From Rhodospirillum rubrum ATCC 11170 (GTDB lineage Bacteria; Pseudomonadota; Alphaproteobacteria; Rhodospirillales; Rhodospirillaceae): a stretch of DNA of 64,000 nucleotides. Below are positions 22,621 through 31,993 of this stretch, one piece after another. The notes under the pieces were generated by a model. The model did not search any database and was not told the DNA's origin. It worked only from the letters and a program-made list of their open reading frames with translations. The translations under genes and the position numbers were made by a program. Numbering within the stretch: position 1 is the first letter of the stretch; every line of letters begins with the position of its first letter. The stretch lies in contig NC_007643.1 of NCBI RefSeq assembly GCF_000013085.1, forward strand, positions 3,295,501 through 3,359,500, written 5' to 3'.

Positions 22621-25248
22621 ATGGATGGCGTTAATCTTCCCGCCCAGCCTGCCGAAGGCAAGGCCGAGACCCCTCCCCATTGGACATCGGGCATCGTCGC
22701 CGTTTTGGCGGCGCGGCGCCATGCCCTGGCCTCGGCGGCCGGCGTGGTGGTGCTGGCCGTGTTGTCCTTCGCCATCTACCACATGGCGCGCGAGGTGGAT
22801 TTCCAGGATGTTCTGGCCGCCCTGCGCGGCACGCCCTGGCATGCCGTGGGATGGGCCGTTCTGCTGACGGCGGTCAGTTTTTTGTCGCTAAGCGTCTATG
22901 ACGTCGAAGCCCTGGCCCATATCGGCCATAAGGTGCCCTATCCGGTGGTCGCCCTGACCTCGTTTTGTTCCTATGCGGTGGGCAATACCGCCGGCTTTGG
23001 TCCCTTGACCGGCGGGGCCATCCGCTTCCGCTTCTACGCGCCGATGGGGCTGGAGCCCGAATGCGTCGGCAAGGTGGTGGTTTTCGTCACCGCCGCCTTC
23101 GGTCTGGGGCTGACCGCCGTTACCGCCCTCAGCTTGCTGGTCGCCGCCGACGACGTGGCCGGGGTGCTGTCGCTGCCACCCCTGGCGCTGCAGGGTGGGG
23201 CCGTTCTGGCGATCGGCGGCCTGCTGGCCCTGGTCGTCCGCGCTTCGCGCCCGGAAAGCAAGGTGGCGCTGGGCCGCGTCGCCCTGCGCCTGCCGCGACC
23301 GCGCATCATGCTTGGCCAATTCGCCGCCACGGCCGTGGATATCGTCGCCTGCGCCGGTATCCTTTGGGTGTTGCTGCCCGAGATCGGCCTGGGCTTCCCC
23401 GCCTTCGTCACCCTTTACGCCGTGGCCATCGGCCTGGGCGTACTCAGCCATGTTCCGGCCGGTCTGGGGGTTTTCGAAACCATCATGATCGCCACCCTCG
23501 GCCGCCTCGCGCCGATGGACCAGATCCTGGGCGCCCTGGTGCTCTACCGGGTGATCTATCATATCTTGCCGCTGCTGCTCGCCACCGTGCTGGTCAGCAT
23601 CGTCGAGACCCGCCGGGCGATGGCCGGCCCCGCCGCCTCGAAGGTGGTGCGCTCGGCCAGCCAGATGGCGCCGCCGGTGATTTCGGCGATGACGCTGGTT
23701 CTGGGCGCCATGCTGATCTTCTCGGGCGTCACCCCGGCCCTGCCGGGCGATCTCGATATCCTTGACGCCTGGATCGCGCTGCCGATCGTTGAAAGCGCCC
23801 ATTTCCTGGCCAGCGTTCTTGGGCTGGCCCTGGTGATCGTCGCCCGGGGTCTGGCCTTCCGCTTGGACGGCGCGTGGTGGGCGGCGATCGCCGCCGCCGC
23901 CCTCGCCGTGGTGCTGTCGGTGCTCAAGGCGGTGGCCCTGGGCGAGGCGATCGTGCTGTCGGTTCTGGTGCTGGCCCTGCTGGCGACCCGGGCCGAATTC
24001 TCGCGACCGGCCTCCCTGCTCCACCAAACCCTGACCCCGCCCTGGCTGGCGGCCATCGCCACCATCGTCATCTCGGCCTTCGTGCTGTTGTTCCTCACCT
24101 ATCAGGGGGTGGACTACACCGATGACCTGTGGTGGCAGTTCGAGATTTCCAACGAGGCGCCGCGTTCGTTGCGCGCCCTGCTCGCCGTCAGCCTGGGGGC
24201 CGGATCCTTCGCCATCTGGAACCTGCTGCGCCCGGCGCCCGGCCGCACCCATCTGCCCTCCCCCCAGGAGATCGACCGCGCCCTGGCCATCCTTGAAACC
24301 CAGCCGATGGCGGCGGCCAATCTGCTGCGCATGGGCGACAAAAGCCTGATGTTCTCCGAAGACGGCAAGGCCTTCATCATGTATGGCCGGCAAGGCCGCT
24401 CGTGGGTGGCGCTGTTTGATCCCGTGGGCGCGCGCGACTCCTGGCCCGAACTGGTCTGGCGTTTCGTGGAGACCGCCCGCGCCTCGGGCGGGCGGGCGGC
24501 CTTTTATCAGGTGGTCCCGGAAAATCTGGCGCTTTACGCCGATGCCGGTCTTTCGGCCTTCAAGCTGGGCGAGGAGGCGCGCATTCCCTTGGCCGATTTC
24601 TCGCTCAGCGGCTCCAAGCGCTATGGCCTGCGCCAGACCGTCAGCCGCTGCAGCCGCGACGGGCTGGTCTTTTCCCTGTTAAGCCCCGATGAGATCGCCG
24701 CCGAGATGGACCGCCTGGAAGAGATCTCGGACGCTTGGCTGGCCAGCCATCGGGCCCGCGAGAAGCGCTTTTCGCTGGGCGCCTTCGATCGCTCCTATGT
24801 GCAAAGCCAAACGGTCGCCGTGCTGCGCCGGGCCGATCAGATCGTCGCCTTCGCCACCGTGATGACCACCGCCCTGACCGAGGAGGCCACCATCGATCTG
24901 ATGCGCTTTGACGACGAGGCGCCGCGCTCGGCGATGGAATTCCTGTTCATCCGCCTGATGGAGCATTTCAAGGCGGCCGGCTATGACCGCCTCCACCTGG
25001 GCATGGCGCCGCTATCGGGGCTGTCGTCAAGCCCGGCGGCGCCCTTCTGGCACCGGGTGGGCCGGGCGGTCTTCGAGCACGGCGAACGCTTTTACAATTT
25101 CCAGGGATTGCGCGCCTTCAAGGCGAAATTCCAGCCCGAATGGCAACCGCGCTACCTGGCTGTCGCCGGCGGCCTCAACCCCGCTCTCGCCCTCGCCGAC
25201 ATCGCCACACTGATTGGCGGCGGCCTGAAAGGAGTGGTCGGAAAATGA
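22621..25248 (+). CDS. mprF: Phosphatidylglycerol lysyltransferase/flippase
   Basis: An 875-residue MprF-type enzyme. The N-terminal half is a polytopic flippase domain with about 14 helices (GNTAGFGPLTGGAIRFRFY near 125-145 is the family signature). The C-terminal cytosolic DUF2156 domain transfers lysine from Lys-tRNA to phosphatidylglycerol, making positively charged lysyl-PG that resists cationic peptides and acid. In the C-terminal domain SRCSRDGLVFSLL and LMRFDDEAPRSAMEFLFIRL are conserved-type segments. ATG 22621 is used because the frame before it lacks conserved sequence. Its TGA overlaps the acvB ATG (ATGA), matching the lpiA-acvB operon of rhizobia and agrobacteria. Confidence 0.94.
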   Translation: MDGVNLPAQPAEGKAETPPHWTSGIVAVLAARRHALASAAGVVVLAVLSFAIYHMAREVDFQDVLAALRGTPWHAVGWAVLLTAVSFLSLSVYDVEALAHIGHKVPYPVVALTSFCSYAVGNTAGFGPLTGGAIRFRFYAPMGLEPECVGKVVVFVTAAFGLGLTAVTALSLLVAADDVAGVLSLPPLALQGGAVLAIGGLLALVVRASRPESKVALGRVALRLPRPRIMLGQFAATAVDIVACAGILWVLLPEIGLGFPAFVTLYAVAIGLGVLSHVPAGLGVFETIMIATLGRLAPMDQILGALVLYRVIYHILPLLLATVLVSIVETRRAMAGPAASKVVRSASQMAPPVISAMTLVLGAMLIFSGVTPALPGDLDILDAWIALPIVESAHFLASVLGLALVIVARGLAFRLDGAWWAAIAAAALAVVLSVLKAVALGEAIVLSVLVLALLATRAEFSRPASLLHQTLTPPWLAAIATIVISAFVLLFLTYQGVDYTDDLWWQFEISNEAPRSLRALLAVSLGAGSFAIWNLLRPAPGRTHLPSPQEIDRALAILETQPMAAANLLRMGDKSLMFSEDGKAFIMYGRQGRSWVALFDPVGARDSWPELVWRFVETARASGGRAAFYQVVPENLALYADAGLSAFKLGEEARIPLADFSLSGSKRYGLRQTVSRCSRDGLVFSLLSPDEIAAEMDRLEEISDAWLASHRAREKRFSLGAFDRSYVQSQTVAVLRRADQIVAFATVMTTALTEEATIDLMRFDDEAPRSAMEFLFIRLMEHFKAAGYDRLHLGMAPLSGLSSSPAAPFWHRVGRAVFEHGERFYNFQGLRAFKAKFQPEWQPRYLAVAGGLNPALALADIATLIGGGLKGVVGK

Positions 25249-26615
25249 TCCGACTGCGTATCATCGTTCCCCTCGTCGCCCTTACCCTCCTCGGCATTGG
25301 CTTTGCTGCCACCCATACCAAGCAATTCACCACCGGCAGTCTTCCCGACCCGAAGATCGAGATGCCCAAGGGCCCGCAAAACGCCCTGGTGGTGCTGATC
25401 TCCGATGCCCAGGGCTGGTCCGACGAGGACGACCGCCTCAGCGCCCGCCTCAAGGACAGCGGCTCGGTGGTGGTCGGCATCGACCTGCCGCGCTATCTGG
25501 CGATTCTGGAAAAAGACCCCGAGGACTGCGTCTATCTGGTCGGCGATATCGAGGAATTGAGCCAGGAGGTGCAGAAGGCGGCCGGGGGATCGGCCTATGT
25601 CCTGCCGGTGATCGCCGGCAGCGGCGAGGGCGCCGATCTGGCTTTGGCAATGGCCGCCCAGACCCCCGATGCGACCATCGGCCATACCCTGGCCGTCGAT
25701 CCCACCGGCGGCCTGCCGCTCAAGAAGATCCTGTGCACCGACGCACCGCACCGCACGACGACGGCCGGCATCGCCTATGGCCTGCAAACCGGCCCGGTGC
25801 CCAATCCGATCGATACGCTGTTCACCCCGGCCGCCCCGGCGCCGGGGCGCGACCATGTCGCCAGCTTGCGCGAAACCTGGGGAGCGATCACGGCGACCGA
25901 AACCACCCAGCCCGCCAAGGCCGCGCTTGAAACCGCCCTGATGGCCCTGCTCACCGACCCATCGGCCAAAACCAAGGACGCCTGGGCCACCGAACTGCCA
26001 ACCACGGCCACCCGCGATACCCTGGCGATCGTCTATTCCGGGGATGGCGGCTGGCGTGATCTTGACAAGGAAATCGCCGACGAATTCCAAAAGCGCGGCG
26101 TGCCCACCCTGGGGGTCGACTCCTTGCGCGCCTTCTGGAGCCGGAAAACCCCCGAGGAAACCGCCAAGACCCTGTCGCGGCTGATCAATACCTATACCCG
26201 GCGCTGGCAGGTGAACAAGGTGCTGCTGGTCGGTTATTCCTTCGGCGCCGACATCCTGCCCGCCACCCTGGCCGCCCTGCCCGAGGCCGACCGCGCCCGC
26301 ATCACCCAGATTTCCCTGCTCGGCTTTTCCACCGAGGCCAATTTCGAAATCTCGGTGACCGGCTGGTTCGGCGCCAAGCACGGCGAAAGCCAGCCCACCT
26401 TGCCCGACCTCGCCAAACTCGACCCGGCGCAAATCCAGTGCTTCTACGGCCTGGAAGAAGACGACAGCGCCTGCCCCAAGCTCAAGGACAGCGGCATCGA
26501 AATCCTGTCGACCACCGGCGGCCACCACTTCGACGGCGACTACAAGGCCCTGGCCACCCGCATCCTCGCCGGCCTCGACCGCCGCGCGGCCCTGGCCGAG
26601 GCGGAGGGGAAATAG
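25245..26615 (+). CDS. acvB: AcvB/VirJ-type periplasmic lysyl-PG hydrolase
   Basis: A 456-residue exported protein of the AcvB/VirJ family. An N-terminal hydrophobic signal (IIVPLVALTLLGIGFAA) directs it to the periplasm. Two alpha/beta hydrolase-like halves follow; the second contains SGDGGWRDLDKEIADEF, the nucleophile elbow GYSFGAD with Ser332, and a terminal GGHHFDGDY with the catalytic His. In Agrobacterium and Rhizobium, AcvB is encoded with the lysyl-PG synthase and hydrolyses lysyl-PG, reversing MprF. The ATGA overlap with mprF here argues for the same coupled synthesis-degradation control. VirJ in Ti plasmids is a half-length relative; the full length identifies this one as AcvB. Confidence 0.92.
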   Translation: MIRLRIIVPLVALTLLGIGFAATHTKQFTTGSLPDPKIEMPKGPQNALVVLISDAQGWSDEDDRLSARLKDSGSVVVGIDLPRYLAILEKDPEDCVYLVGDIEELSQEVQKAAGGSAYVLPVIAGSGEGADLALAMAAQTPDATIGHTLAVDPTGGLPLKKILCTDAPHRTTTAGIAYGLQTGPVPNPIDTLFTPAAPAPGRDHVASLRETWGAITATETTQPAKAALETALMALLTDPSAKTKDAWATELPTTATRDTLAIVYSGDGGWRDLDKEIADEFQKRGVPTLGVDSLRAFWSRKTPEETAKTLSRLINTYTRRWQVNKVLLVGYSFGADILPATLAALPEADRARITQISLLGFSTEANFEISVTGWFGAKHGESQPTLPDLAKLDPAQIQCFYGLEEDDSACPKLKDSGIEILSTTGGHHFDGDYKALATRILAGLDRRAALAEAEGK

Positions 26616-26660
26616 GGGGAAGGTCGGAGATTTCATGGTTAGGAAACAGCCTCCAACCCC

Positions 26661-26698
26661 ATGAAAAAAGCCAGCCCAAACCGGCTGGCTTTTTTCAT
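26661..26698. terminator. Symmetrical bidirectional terminator
   Basis: ATGAAAAAAGCCAGCC (26661-26676) and GGCTGGCTTTTTTCAT (26683-26698) are perfect 16-bp arms around CAAACC. Each strand gives a GC stem followed by six U. It ends acvB on one strand and the tRNA transcript on the other. Confidence 0.92.
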
Positions 26699-26705
26699 GG
26701 GGAAG

Positions 26706-26781
26706 TGGTGGGCCCGGCAGGACTCGAACCTGCAACCAGACGGTTATGAGCCGCCGGCTCTAACCATTGAGCTACAGGCCC
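26706..26781 (-). tRNA. tRNA with CAU anticodon, probably tRNA-Ile2
   Basis: Complete 76-nt cloverleaf with an encoded CCA. Acceptor GGGCCTG pairs with CGGGCCC (one G-U), anticodon loop CTCATAA, T-arm GGTTCGAGTCC. The anticodon is CAU. The short D-arm AGCTCAATGGTTAGAGC and the GGCGGCTCATAACCGTC arm resemble E. coli ileX more than the elongator tRNA-Met, so I favour the isoleucine tRNA whose C34 becomes lysidine. Elongator Met remains possible. Starts 60 bp after rpoD. Confidence 0.9.
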
Positions 26782-26841
26782 ACCAGAGCGCCGCGCCAAG
26801 CGGGCTTGGGCGGCGGCTGTCGGCAGTTTAGCGATCGTTGA

Positions 26842-28932
26842 TCAGTTGTCGAGGAAAGAGCGCAGCTTGCGCGAGCGCGAGGGATGCTTGAGCTTGCGCA
26901 GGGCCTTGGCTTCGATCTGGCGGATACGCTCGCGGGTCACGCTGAACTGCTGGCCCACCTCTTCCAGGGTGTGGTCGGTGTTCATGCCGATGCCAAAGCG
27001 CATGCGCAGCACGCGCTCCTCGCGTGGTGTCAGGCTGGCCAGCACCCGGGTGCAGGTTTCGCGCAGGTTCGAGTTGATCGCCGCGTCCAAAGGCTGAACG
27101 GCGTTCTTGTCCTCGATGAAATCGCCCAGGTGGCTGTCTTCCTCGTCGCCGATCGGCGTTTCCAGGCTGATCGGCTCCTTGGCGATCTTCAGAACCTTGC
27201 GCACTTTCTCCAAGGGCATCTGAAGCTTTTCGGCCAGTTCCTCGGGGGTCGGCTCGCGGCCGATCTCGTGGAGCATCTGGCGCGAGGTGCGGACCAGCTT
27301 GTTGATCGTCTCGATCATATGCACCGGAATGCGGATGGTGCGGGCCTGATCGGCGATCGAGCGGGTGATCGCCTGTCTGATCCACCACGTGGCATAGGTC
27401 GAGAACTTGTAGCCCCGGCGGTATTCGAACTTATCAACCGCCTTCATCAGGCCGATGTTGCCTTCCTGAATCAGGTCGAGGAACTGCAGACCGCGGTTGG
27501 TGTATTTCTTGGCGATCGAGATGACGAGGCGCAGGTTGGCTTCGATCATCTCCTTCTTGGCCCGGCTGGCCTCGCGCTCGCCCTTCTGCACCGTCGACAC
27601 GATGCGGCGGAACTCGGGGATGGGCAGCAAGGAGCGCTCGGCGATCTCGGCGATCGAGCCCCGGATATCCTTGATCTCATCGGCGAAGCGCGTGGTGAAA
27701 TCGCGCCAGCCCTTGCCCGGCAGCGCGGCGACATCCTCGCGCCAGCTCGGGTCCATCTCGCGGCCGAAGTAGTGATCAAGGAATTCATCGCGGCGGATCT
27801 TGGCCCGTTCGGCCAGACGCAGCAGCTTGCCTTCCTGGGTGATCAGGCCCTTGTTCAGCGCGTTGAGCTGCTCGACCAGCTGCTCGATGCGGGCGTTGTT
27901 CAGATGGACATCCTCCATCAGCCCGACCAGCTCCAGCTTCAGCTTGTCGTATTTGCGCTCCAGCGCCGCGCCCGGCTCCTCGCCCTTTTGCAAGGCGGCG
28001 ATGCGCTGATCCTGGGCCTTCTTCAGCTTGCCATAGGTGGTGGCGATATGCTCGAAGGTTTCCAGAACCCGGGGCATCAGCTCCTGTTCCATGGCGGCGA
28101 GGGACACGTTGTTCTCGCTGCCGTCGCCCTCGTCCTCGCCGCTCGGCGCGGCCTCCTCGTCGCCCGCCCCATCGGCGGGCTTGGCGTCGTCGCCCTCGTC
28201 CTCATCTTCGGAGTCGTCATCGCGCCCGGGCGTCACGGCCTCTTCGGCCTCGTCGGCCTCTTTGGGAAGGGCGCGGGCCGGAGACAGGGCCAACGGCGAC
28301 AGCGGCACCACCGAGTCTTCCAGGCCTTCGGCCACCACGTCGGGACCGGCGCCCGAGCCATAGGTGGCGTCGAGATCGATGATGTCGCGCAGCAGCATGC
28401 GGCCATCGACCAGGGCGTCGTGCCATTGCAGCAGGGCGCGGATGGTCAGCGGGCTTTCGCAGATGCCGCCGATCATCATCTCGCGGCCGGCTTCGATCCG
28501 CTTGGCGATGGCGATTTCGCCCTCGCGCGACAGCAGTTCGACCGAGCCCATCTCGCGCAGATACATGCGCACCGGATCGTCGGTCCGGCCGATATCGTCT
28601 TCACTGACATTGCCGGTCGCGGCGACTTCGCGGCCGGGTTCCTCCTCGCCGGCCTCGGCCGGGGGGGCGGCGCTGGCCTCGCCCTCTTCCTCGTCCTCGA
28701 CGACGTTGATTCCCATATCGGAAAGCATGGCCATGGTGTCCTCGATCTGCTCGGAGGACACATCGTCTGGGGGCAGAGCGTTATTGAGTTCGTCGTAGGT
28801 GATGTAACCCCGGTCTTTGCCCCGGTTGACCAATTTCTTGACGGCGGCGTTCATCGAATCAAGCAAGGGGCTATCGCCGCCCTCTTCCTGGGTGTTCACC
28901 GCTTCCGCCGTGTTGGTCGCCTTGGTCGCCAT
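26842..28932 (-). CDS. rpoD: Primary sigma factor sigma-70
   Basis: The housekeeping sigma factor directing RNA polymerase to TTGACA/TATAAT-type promoters. 696 residues: region 1.1 ([15 protein letters not shown]-like), region 1.2 ([20 protein letters not shown]), a long acidic non-conserved insertion (around residues 215-275, runs of D and E), region 2 with [20 protein letters not shown] and [14 protein letters not shown], region 3 and region 4 with [16 protein letters not shown] and [20 protein letters not shown] 28932 is preferred to ATG 28944 because family N-termini begin MATK and an AAGGA lies upstream. It follows dnaG on the same strand, the conserved macromolecular-synthesis order. 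Confidence 0.98.
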   Translation of the reverse strand: MATKATNTAEAVNTQEEGGDSPLLDSMNAAVKKLVNRGKDRGYITYDELNNALPPDDVSSEQIEDTMAMLSDMGINVVEDEEEGEASAAPPAEAGEEEPGREVAATGNVSEDDIGRTDDPVRMYLREMGSVELLSREGEIAIAKRIEAGREMMIGGICESPLTIRALLQWHDALVDGRMLLRDIIDLDATYGSGAGPDVVAEGLEDSVVPLSPLALSPARALPKEADEAEEAVTPGRDDDSEDEDEGDDAKPADGAGDEEAAPSGEDEGDGSENNVSLAAMEQELMPRVLETFEHIATTYGKLKKAQDQRIAALQKGEEPGAALERKYDKLKLELVGLMEDVHLNNARIEQLVEQLNALNKGLITQEGKLLRLAERAKIRRDEFLDHYFGREMDPSWREDVAALPGKGWRDFTTRFADEIKDIRGSIAEIAERSLLPIPEFRRIVSTVQKGEREASRAKKEMIEANLRLVISIAKKYTNRGLQFLDLIQEGNIGLMKAVDKFEYRRGYKFSTYATWWIRQAITRSIADQARTIRIPVHMIETINKLVRTSRQMLHEIGREPTPEELAEKLQMPLEKVRKVLKIAKEPISLETPIGDEEDSHLGDFIEDKNAVQPLDAAINSNLRETCTRVLASLTPREERVLRMRFGIGMNTDHTLEEVGQQFSVTRERIRQIEAKALRKLKHPSRSRKLRSFLDN

Positions 28933-29051
28933 ACGGTTTTCCATCCTTGCCCGATATCCGGCCCCCCGTGTCCCCTTGAAATCTTGGGATCATCCGTGAC
29001 CGCCTGCCCTCGTCCCATCGCGCCCGGGGGTCCCGAACGCTCGAGCCGTTC

Positions 29052-29080
29052 CCAAAAAAATCCACGGACCCTCAAGTCCG
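29052..29080 (-). terminator. Weak terminator between dnaG and rpoD
   Basis: On the minus strand CGGAC-TTGAGG-GTCCG then TGGA and seven T. The five-bp stem is short, so it probably attenuates rather than stops transcription from dnaG into rpoD. Confidence 0.45.
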
Positions 29081-29157
29081 CGACCTCCAAGGGAAAACTC
29101 ACGTGTCCCGGCGCCGGACCGTCCGTCCGATCAGCCGGGATCTGATCCCCTGGAGGC

Positions 29158-31020
29158 TCATCCCTCGGGGACCGGGCCATCGAGCACCGGCTCGTCGGCC
29201 CATTTGTCCTGCTGCTTGAAGGCCAGGAAATGCTCAAGGGCCTCTTGAGTCATGTGTTCTCCCAACCGCTCATTGGCCCTTTGACAGTCGGCCTGCAACG
29301 CTCCGCGTTGATGGAGATCATATGTATGGTCCCATCCGGCCTTGACCAAGCCCGGATCTGCGCCCGGGCGTGCGAATTTCCCATGGATCAACAGTTCCGG
29401 CCGCGTCAGGGCGGCCACGTCGGCCGCGTATCCCCTGGCGCTCAACTGGCTCCAAAGACCATTCATGTCAAGGCTTTTCCCACCCCCGAGGATCATTACG
29501 ACGTCCTGTCGCAAGGAGTCAAGCGCCCCCTCCCCCAGAATCATCGCCCCCAGGCGCTCGCCGACATGATCGAAAACCTCGGGATGATTCAAGACCGCCG
29601 CCAGCAGCAGGCGTTCGCGCAACCGCGCCGGATCGGCCGGGGCGGCGACCGGCAGACCGGGCGCCGGCGGGCGGTCGCCCGGGCGCCAGCGCCCACCGTC
29701 CTTGCGCTCCTTTCGGGGGTCCTTGCGCGCCCGCTCGGCCCGTGAGCGCGCGGAGTCGCCCCGCAATACCGTCCAGAAGCGGTCGCGCAGCGCCTGACGG
29801 TAATGGCCCTGCAGCGACCGGTCGGCGATTTTGGCGACGAAGGCGTCGATGGCGGCCTCCAGGGCGGCGCGCTGCTCGGGGGTGGTCAGGGCCTGCCCCT
29901 CGCTCAACTCGCGCCAAGCCATTTCCGAAAACGGCACGGCCACATCAAGCACCTGACGCAGGGCGACGGGGCCGCCTTCGCGCAACAGATCGTCGGGATC
30001 GCGTCCACCGGGCAACAGGGCGAAGCGCAACGAGCGCCCGGGGCCGATCAACGGCAGGGCCCGTTCCATCGCCCGCGCCGCCGCCCGCCGCCCGGCGCCG
30101 TCGCCATCGAAGCACAGCACCGGTTCGGGGATGGTGCGCCACAGCGCCTCCATCTGGGCCTCGGTCAGCGCCGTGCCCAGGGGGGCCACCGCCCAACCCA
30201 GCCCGGCGCGGGCCAGGGCGATGACGTCCATATAGCCTTCGGCGACGATGATGGCGCCGCTCTGGCGCGCCGCCTCGCGCGCCGGCCCCAGATTGTAAAG
30301 GCTGTGGCCCTTGTGAAAGAGCGGGGTATCGGGCGAATTCAGGTATTTGGGCTGCCCCTCGCCGAGGATGCGGGCGCCGAAGGCCACCACCCGCCCGGCC
30401 GGATCGCCGATCGGGAACATCACCCGCCCACGGAAGTAATCGAAGGCGGGCCGGCCGTCGTCGGAGCGCAGGATCAGCCCAAGGTCGACCATCGCCTGCT
30501 CGTCCACGCCCTCGCGGGCCAGCGCCGCCTTCAGCGCCCCGCCCTGGGGCGAAAACCCCAGGCGGAACCGCGCCAGGGTGGCGTCATCCAGGCCGCGACC
30601 GCGCAAATACTCCATGGCGCCGCGTCCCTCGGGCAGGCGCAGGGCCTTCTGATAGAAGGCGCAGGCCATCTCCATGATCTCACGGTGGCTCGCGGCCTGA
30701 CGCGAGCGATCGCGGTCCTCGGCGGTTTCGCGCGGCATCTCCAGCCCGGCCTCGGCCGACAGCCGTTCGACGGCCTCGCGAAAGGCGATGTTGGCGGCGC
30801 GCATCTCGAATCCGATAACGTCGCCATGGGCGCCACAGCCAAAGCAGTGGAAGAACCCCTTCTCGTCATTGACGGTGAACGAGGGCGATTTTTCGTTATG
30901 GAAGGGACAGAGCCCAAGGAATTCGCGGCCCTTGCGGGCAAGCTTCACGCGCCGGCCGACCACCGAGGACAGGGTCAGCCGGGCGCGCAATTCATCGAGA
31001 AAGGCATTTGGCAAGGCCAT
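29158..31020 (-). CDS. dnaG: DNA primase
   Basis: Synthesizes RNA primers at the replication fork. 620 residues: N-terminal zinc-binding domain with Cys38, His41, Cys59 and Cys62 (CPFH...CFGC); an RNA polymerase core with TOPRIM motifs IIVAEGYMDVIAL and CFDGDGAGRRAA; and a C-terminal helicase-interacting domain (VLNHPEVFDHVGERL). Length is normal. ATG 31020 starts MALPNAFLDELRARL, the conserved N-terminus. Upstream is a run of repeats (31031-31213) separating it from yqeY; downstream is rpoD. Confidence 0.97.
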   Translation of the reverse strand: MALPNAFLDELRARLTLSSVVGRRVKLARKGREFLGLCPFHNEKSPSFTVNDEKGFFHCFGCGAHGDVIGFEMRAANIAFREAVERLSAEAGLEMPRETAEDRDRSRQAASHREIMEMACAFYQKALRLPEGRGAMEYLRGRGLDDATLARFRLGFSPQGGALKAALAREGVDEQAMVDLGLILRSDDGRPAFDYFRGRVMFPIGDPAGRVVAFGARILGEGQPKYLNSPDTPLFHKGHSLYNLGPAREAARQSGAIIVAEGYMDVIALARAGLGWAVAPLGTALTEAQMEALWRTIPEPVLCFDGDGAGRRAAARAMERALPLIGPGRSLRFALLPGGRDPDDLLREGGPVALRQVLDVAVPFSEMAWRELSEGQALTTPEQRAALEAAIDAFVAKIADRSLQGHYRQALRDRFWTVLRGDSARSRAERARKDPRKERKDGGRWRPGDRPPAPGLPVAAPADPARLRERLLLAAVLNHPEVFDHVGERLGAMILGEGALDSLRQDVVMILGGGKSLDMNGLWSQLSARGYAADVAALTRPELLIHGKFARPGADPGLVKAGWDHTYDLHQRGALQADCQRANERLGEHMTQEALEHFLAFKQQDKWADEPVLDGPVPEG

Positions 31021-31030
31021 GAAACGCCCT

Positions 31031-31092
31031 TTCCTCGCCCCAAGATCCGCGGCGCAACCGCTTCCTCGCCCCAAGATCCGCGGCGCAACCGC
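31031..31092. repeat. 31-bp perfect tandem duplication
   Basis: A 31-bp unit (31031-31061; starts TTCCTCGCCCCAAGATCCG) is repeated exactly at 31062-31092. It lies ten bp upstream of the dnaG start codon, so it makes up the 5' untranslated region or promoter of dnaG. Confidence 0.9.
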
Positions 31093-31113
31093 TTTCGAGG
31101 GTCTGGGAGCGGC

Positions 31114-31157
31114 GCAAATCCCCGTCGCCCCCTGGAATGAAGGGCCCGGGGATTTGC
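31114..31157. repeat. Dispersed palindromic repeat, copy 3
   Basis: GCAAATCCCC (31114-31123) and GGGGATTTGC (31148-31157) are perfect 10-bp arms around CCTGGAATGAAGGG. CTCTAG follows. It lies next to copy 4 in the dnaG-yqeY gap. Confidence 0.8.
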
Positions 31158-31169
31158 TCTAGGAGGAAA

Positions 31170-31213
31170 GCAAATCGTCGCCGCCCCCGGAATGAAGGGG
31201 CTTGGGGATTTGC
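31170..31213. repeat. Dispersed palindromic repeat, copy 4
   Basis: GCAAATC (31170-31176) and GATTTGC (31207-31213) enclose a centre like that of copy 3 (GGAATGAAGGGG). It abuts the yqeY stop codon (CTAG at 31214-31217). The tandem arrangement suggests a local duplication of one element. Confidence 0.8.
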
Positions 31214-31214
31214 T

Positions 31215-31673
31215 CTAGTTGGTCAGCTTCGCCTTGGCCAGGGCCCCGGCGCGGGCGAAGTCCATCTGGCCGCCGAAGCGCTCCTTCAGCGCCGCCATCA
31301 CCCGGCCCATGTCCTTGATGCCCTGGGCGCCCAGGGCGGTGATCGTCGCCTCGACGGCGGCGGCCATGGCGGCCTCGTCCATCTGGGCGGGCAGGAAGCG
31401 CTCGATGACCTCGATTTCCTCCTGCTCCTGCTGGGCAAGCTCGAGACGGCCGCCCTGCTCATACATGGAGATGCTTTCGCGGCGCTGCTTGATCATCGAC
31501 TGCAGCATCTGGAGAACCTCCTCATCGGCAATGCCCTCCATGTTGCCCTTGCCGCGCGCGCAGATGTCCCGGTCCTTGAGGGCGGCCAGGATCAAGCGGA
31601 CGGTGGACAGCGCGCGCTGATCCTTCGCACGCATCGCAGCCTTCATGGCGTCGTTCAATTGGGCACGCAACAT
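31215..31673 (-). CDS. YqeY/GatB-tail family protein
   Basis: A 152-residue helical protein related to the C-terminal tail domain of the amidotransferase GatB, which binds tRNA. The family pattern is plain: LRAQLNDAMKAAMRAKDQRA, LSTVRLILAALKDRDI, then MIKQRRESISMYEQGGRLEL and MGRVMAALKERFGGQMDFA. ATG 31673 is chosen because conserved sequence starts there and TGGAG lies nine bases upstream. It sits between carA (divergent) and dnaG, as in many alphaproteobacteria. Its free-standing role, perhaps tRNA-dependent amidation or tRNA binding, is unproven. Confidence 0.92.
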   Translation of the reverse strand: MLRAQLNDAMKAAMRAKDQRALSTVRLILAALKDRDICARGKGNMEGIADEEVLQMLQSMIKQRRESISMYEQGGRLELAQQEQEEIEVIERFLPAQMDEAAMAAAVEATITALGAQGIKDMGRVMAALKERFGGQMDFARAGALAKAKLTN

Positions 31674-31799
31674 CGCGTGGGACTCCAGATGGTTTACAGG
31701 GGAAAGGCGGGACCTTACTCCAAAGCGTTCCTGAACGCAAAGCCCCGCTGCCATTCGATAATCCGTTGAATATCATAACTTTTCGTTTTTCCAGGGTGC

Positions 31800-31805
31800 T
31801 TGACT
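31800..31805 (+). promoter_or_regulatory. Candidate -35 box of carA
   Basis: TTGACT in the divergent yqeY-carA region; the matching -10 (TTAAGT/TAAGTA near 31822) is poor. If used, transcription would start near 31836 and include the leader hairpin at 31854. Confidence 0.35.
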
Positions 31806-31853
31806 TCCCCCTTGGCATCCCTTAAGTACCCCTCGGCCCGCACGCCGGTCGCG

Positions 31854-31876
31854 GCGGGCGGCTTCGTGCCGCCCGC
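31854..31876 (+). promoter_or_regulatory. Strong hairpin in the carA leader
   Basis: GCGGGCGGC-TTCGT-GCCGCCCGC: a perfect nine-bp GC stem about 120 nt before carA. No U-run follows, so it is not a simple terminator. It could pause polymerase or stabilize the leader in pyrimidine-responsive control. Confidence 0.45.
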
Positions 31877-31993
31877 ACTTTCAAGACCCGGGCCCTAACC
31901 CTGACCGCCTTCCCCCGATCGCCCGAGCCTCCGCTCGCGCGGTGCTTCCGGAGAGGGCGGATCGCGCCCTTTAGGATCCGGGGAACCATCGCC

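Noticed and set aside
26884-29145. 750-codon frame antisense to rpoD
   Set aside because: Shadow of rpoD produced by high GC content at third positions; no ribosome-binding site and no recognizable protein.
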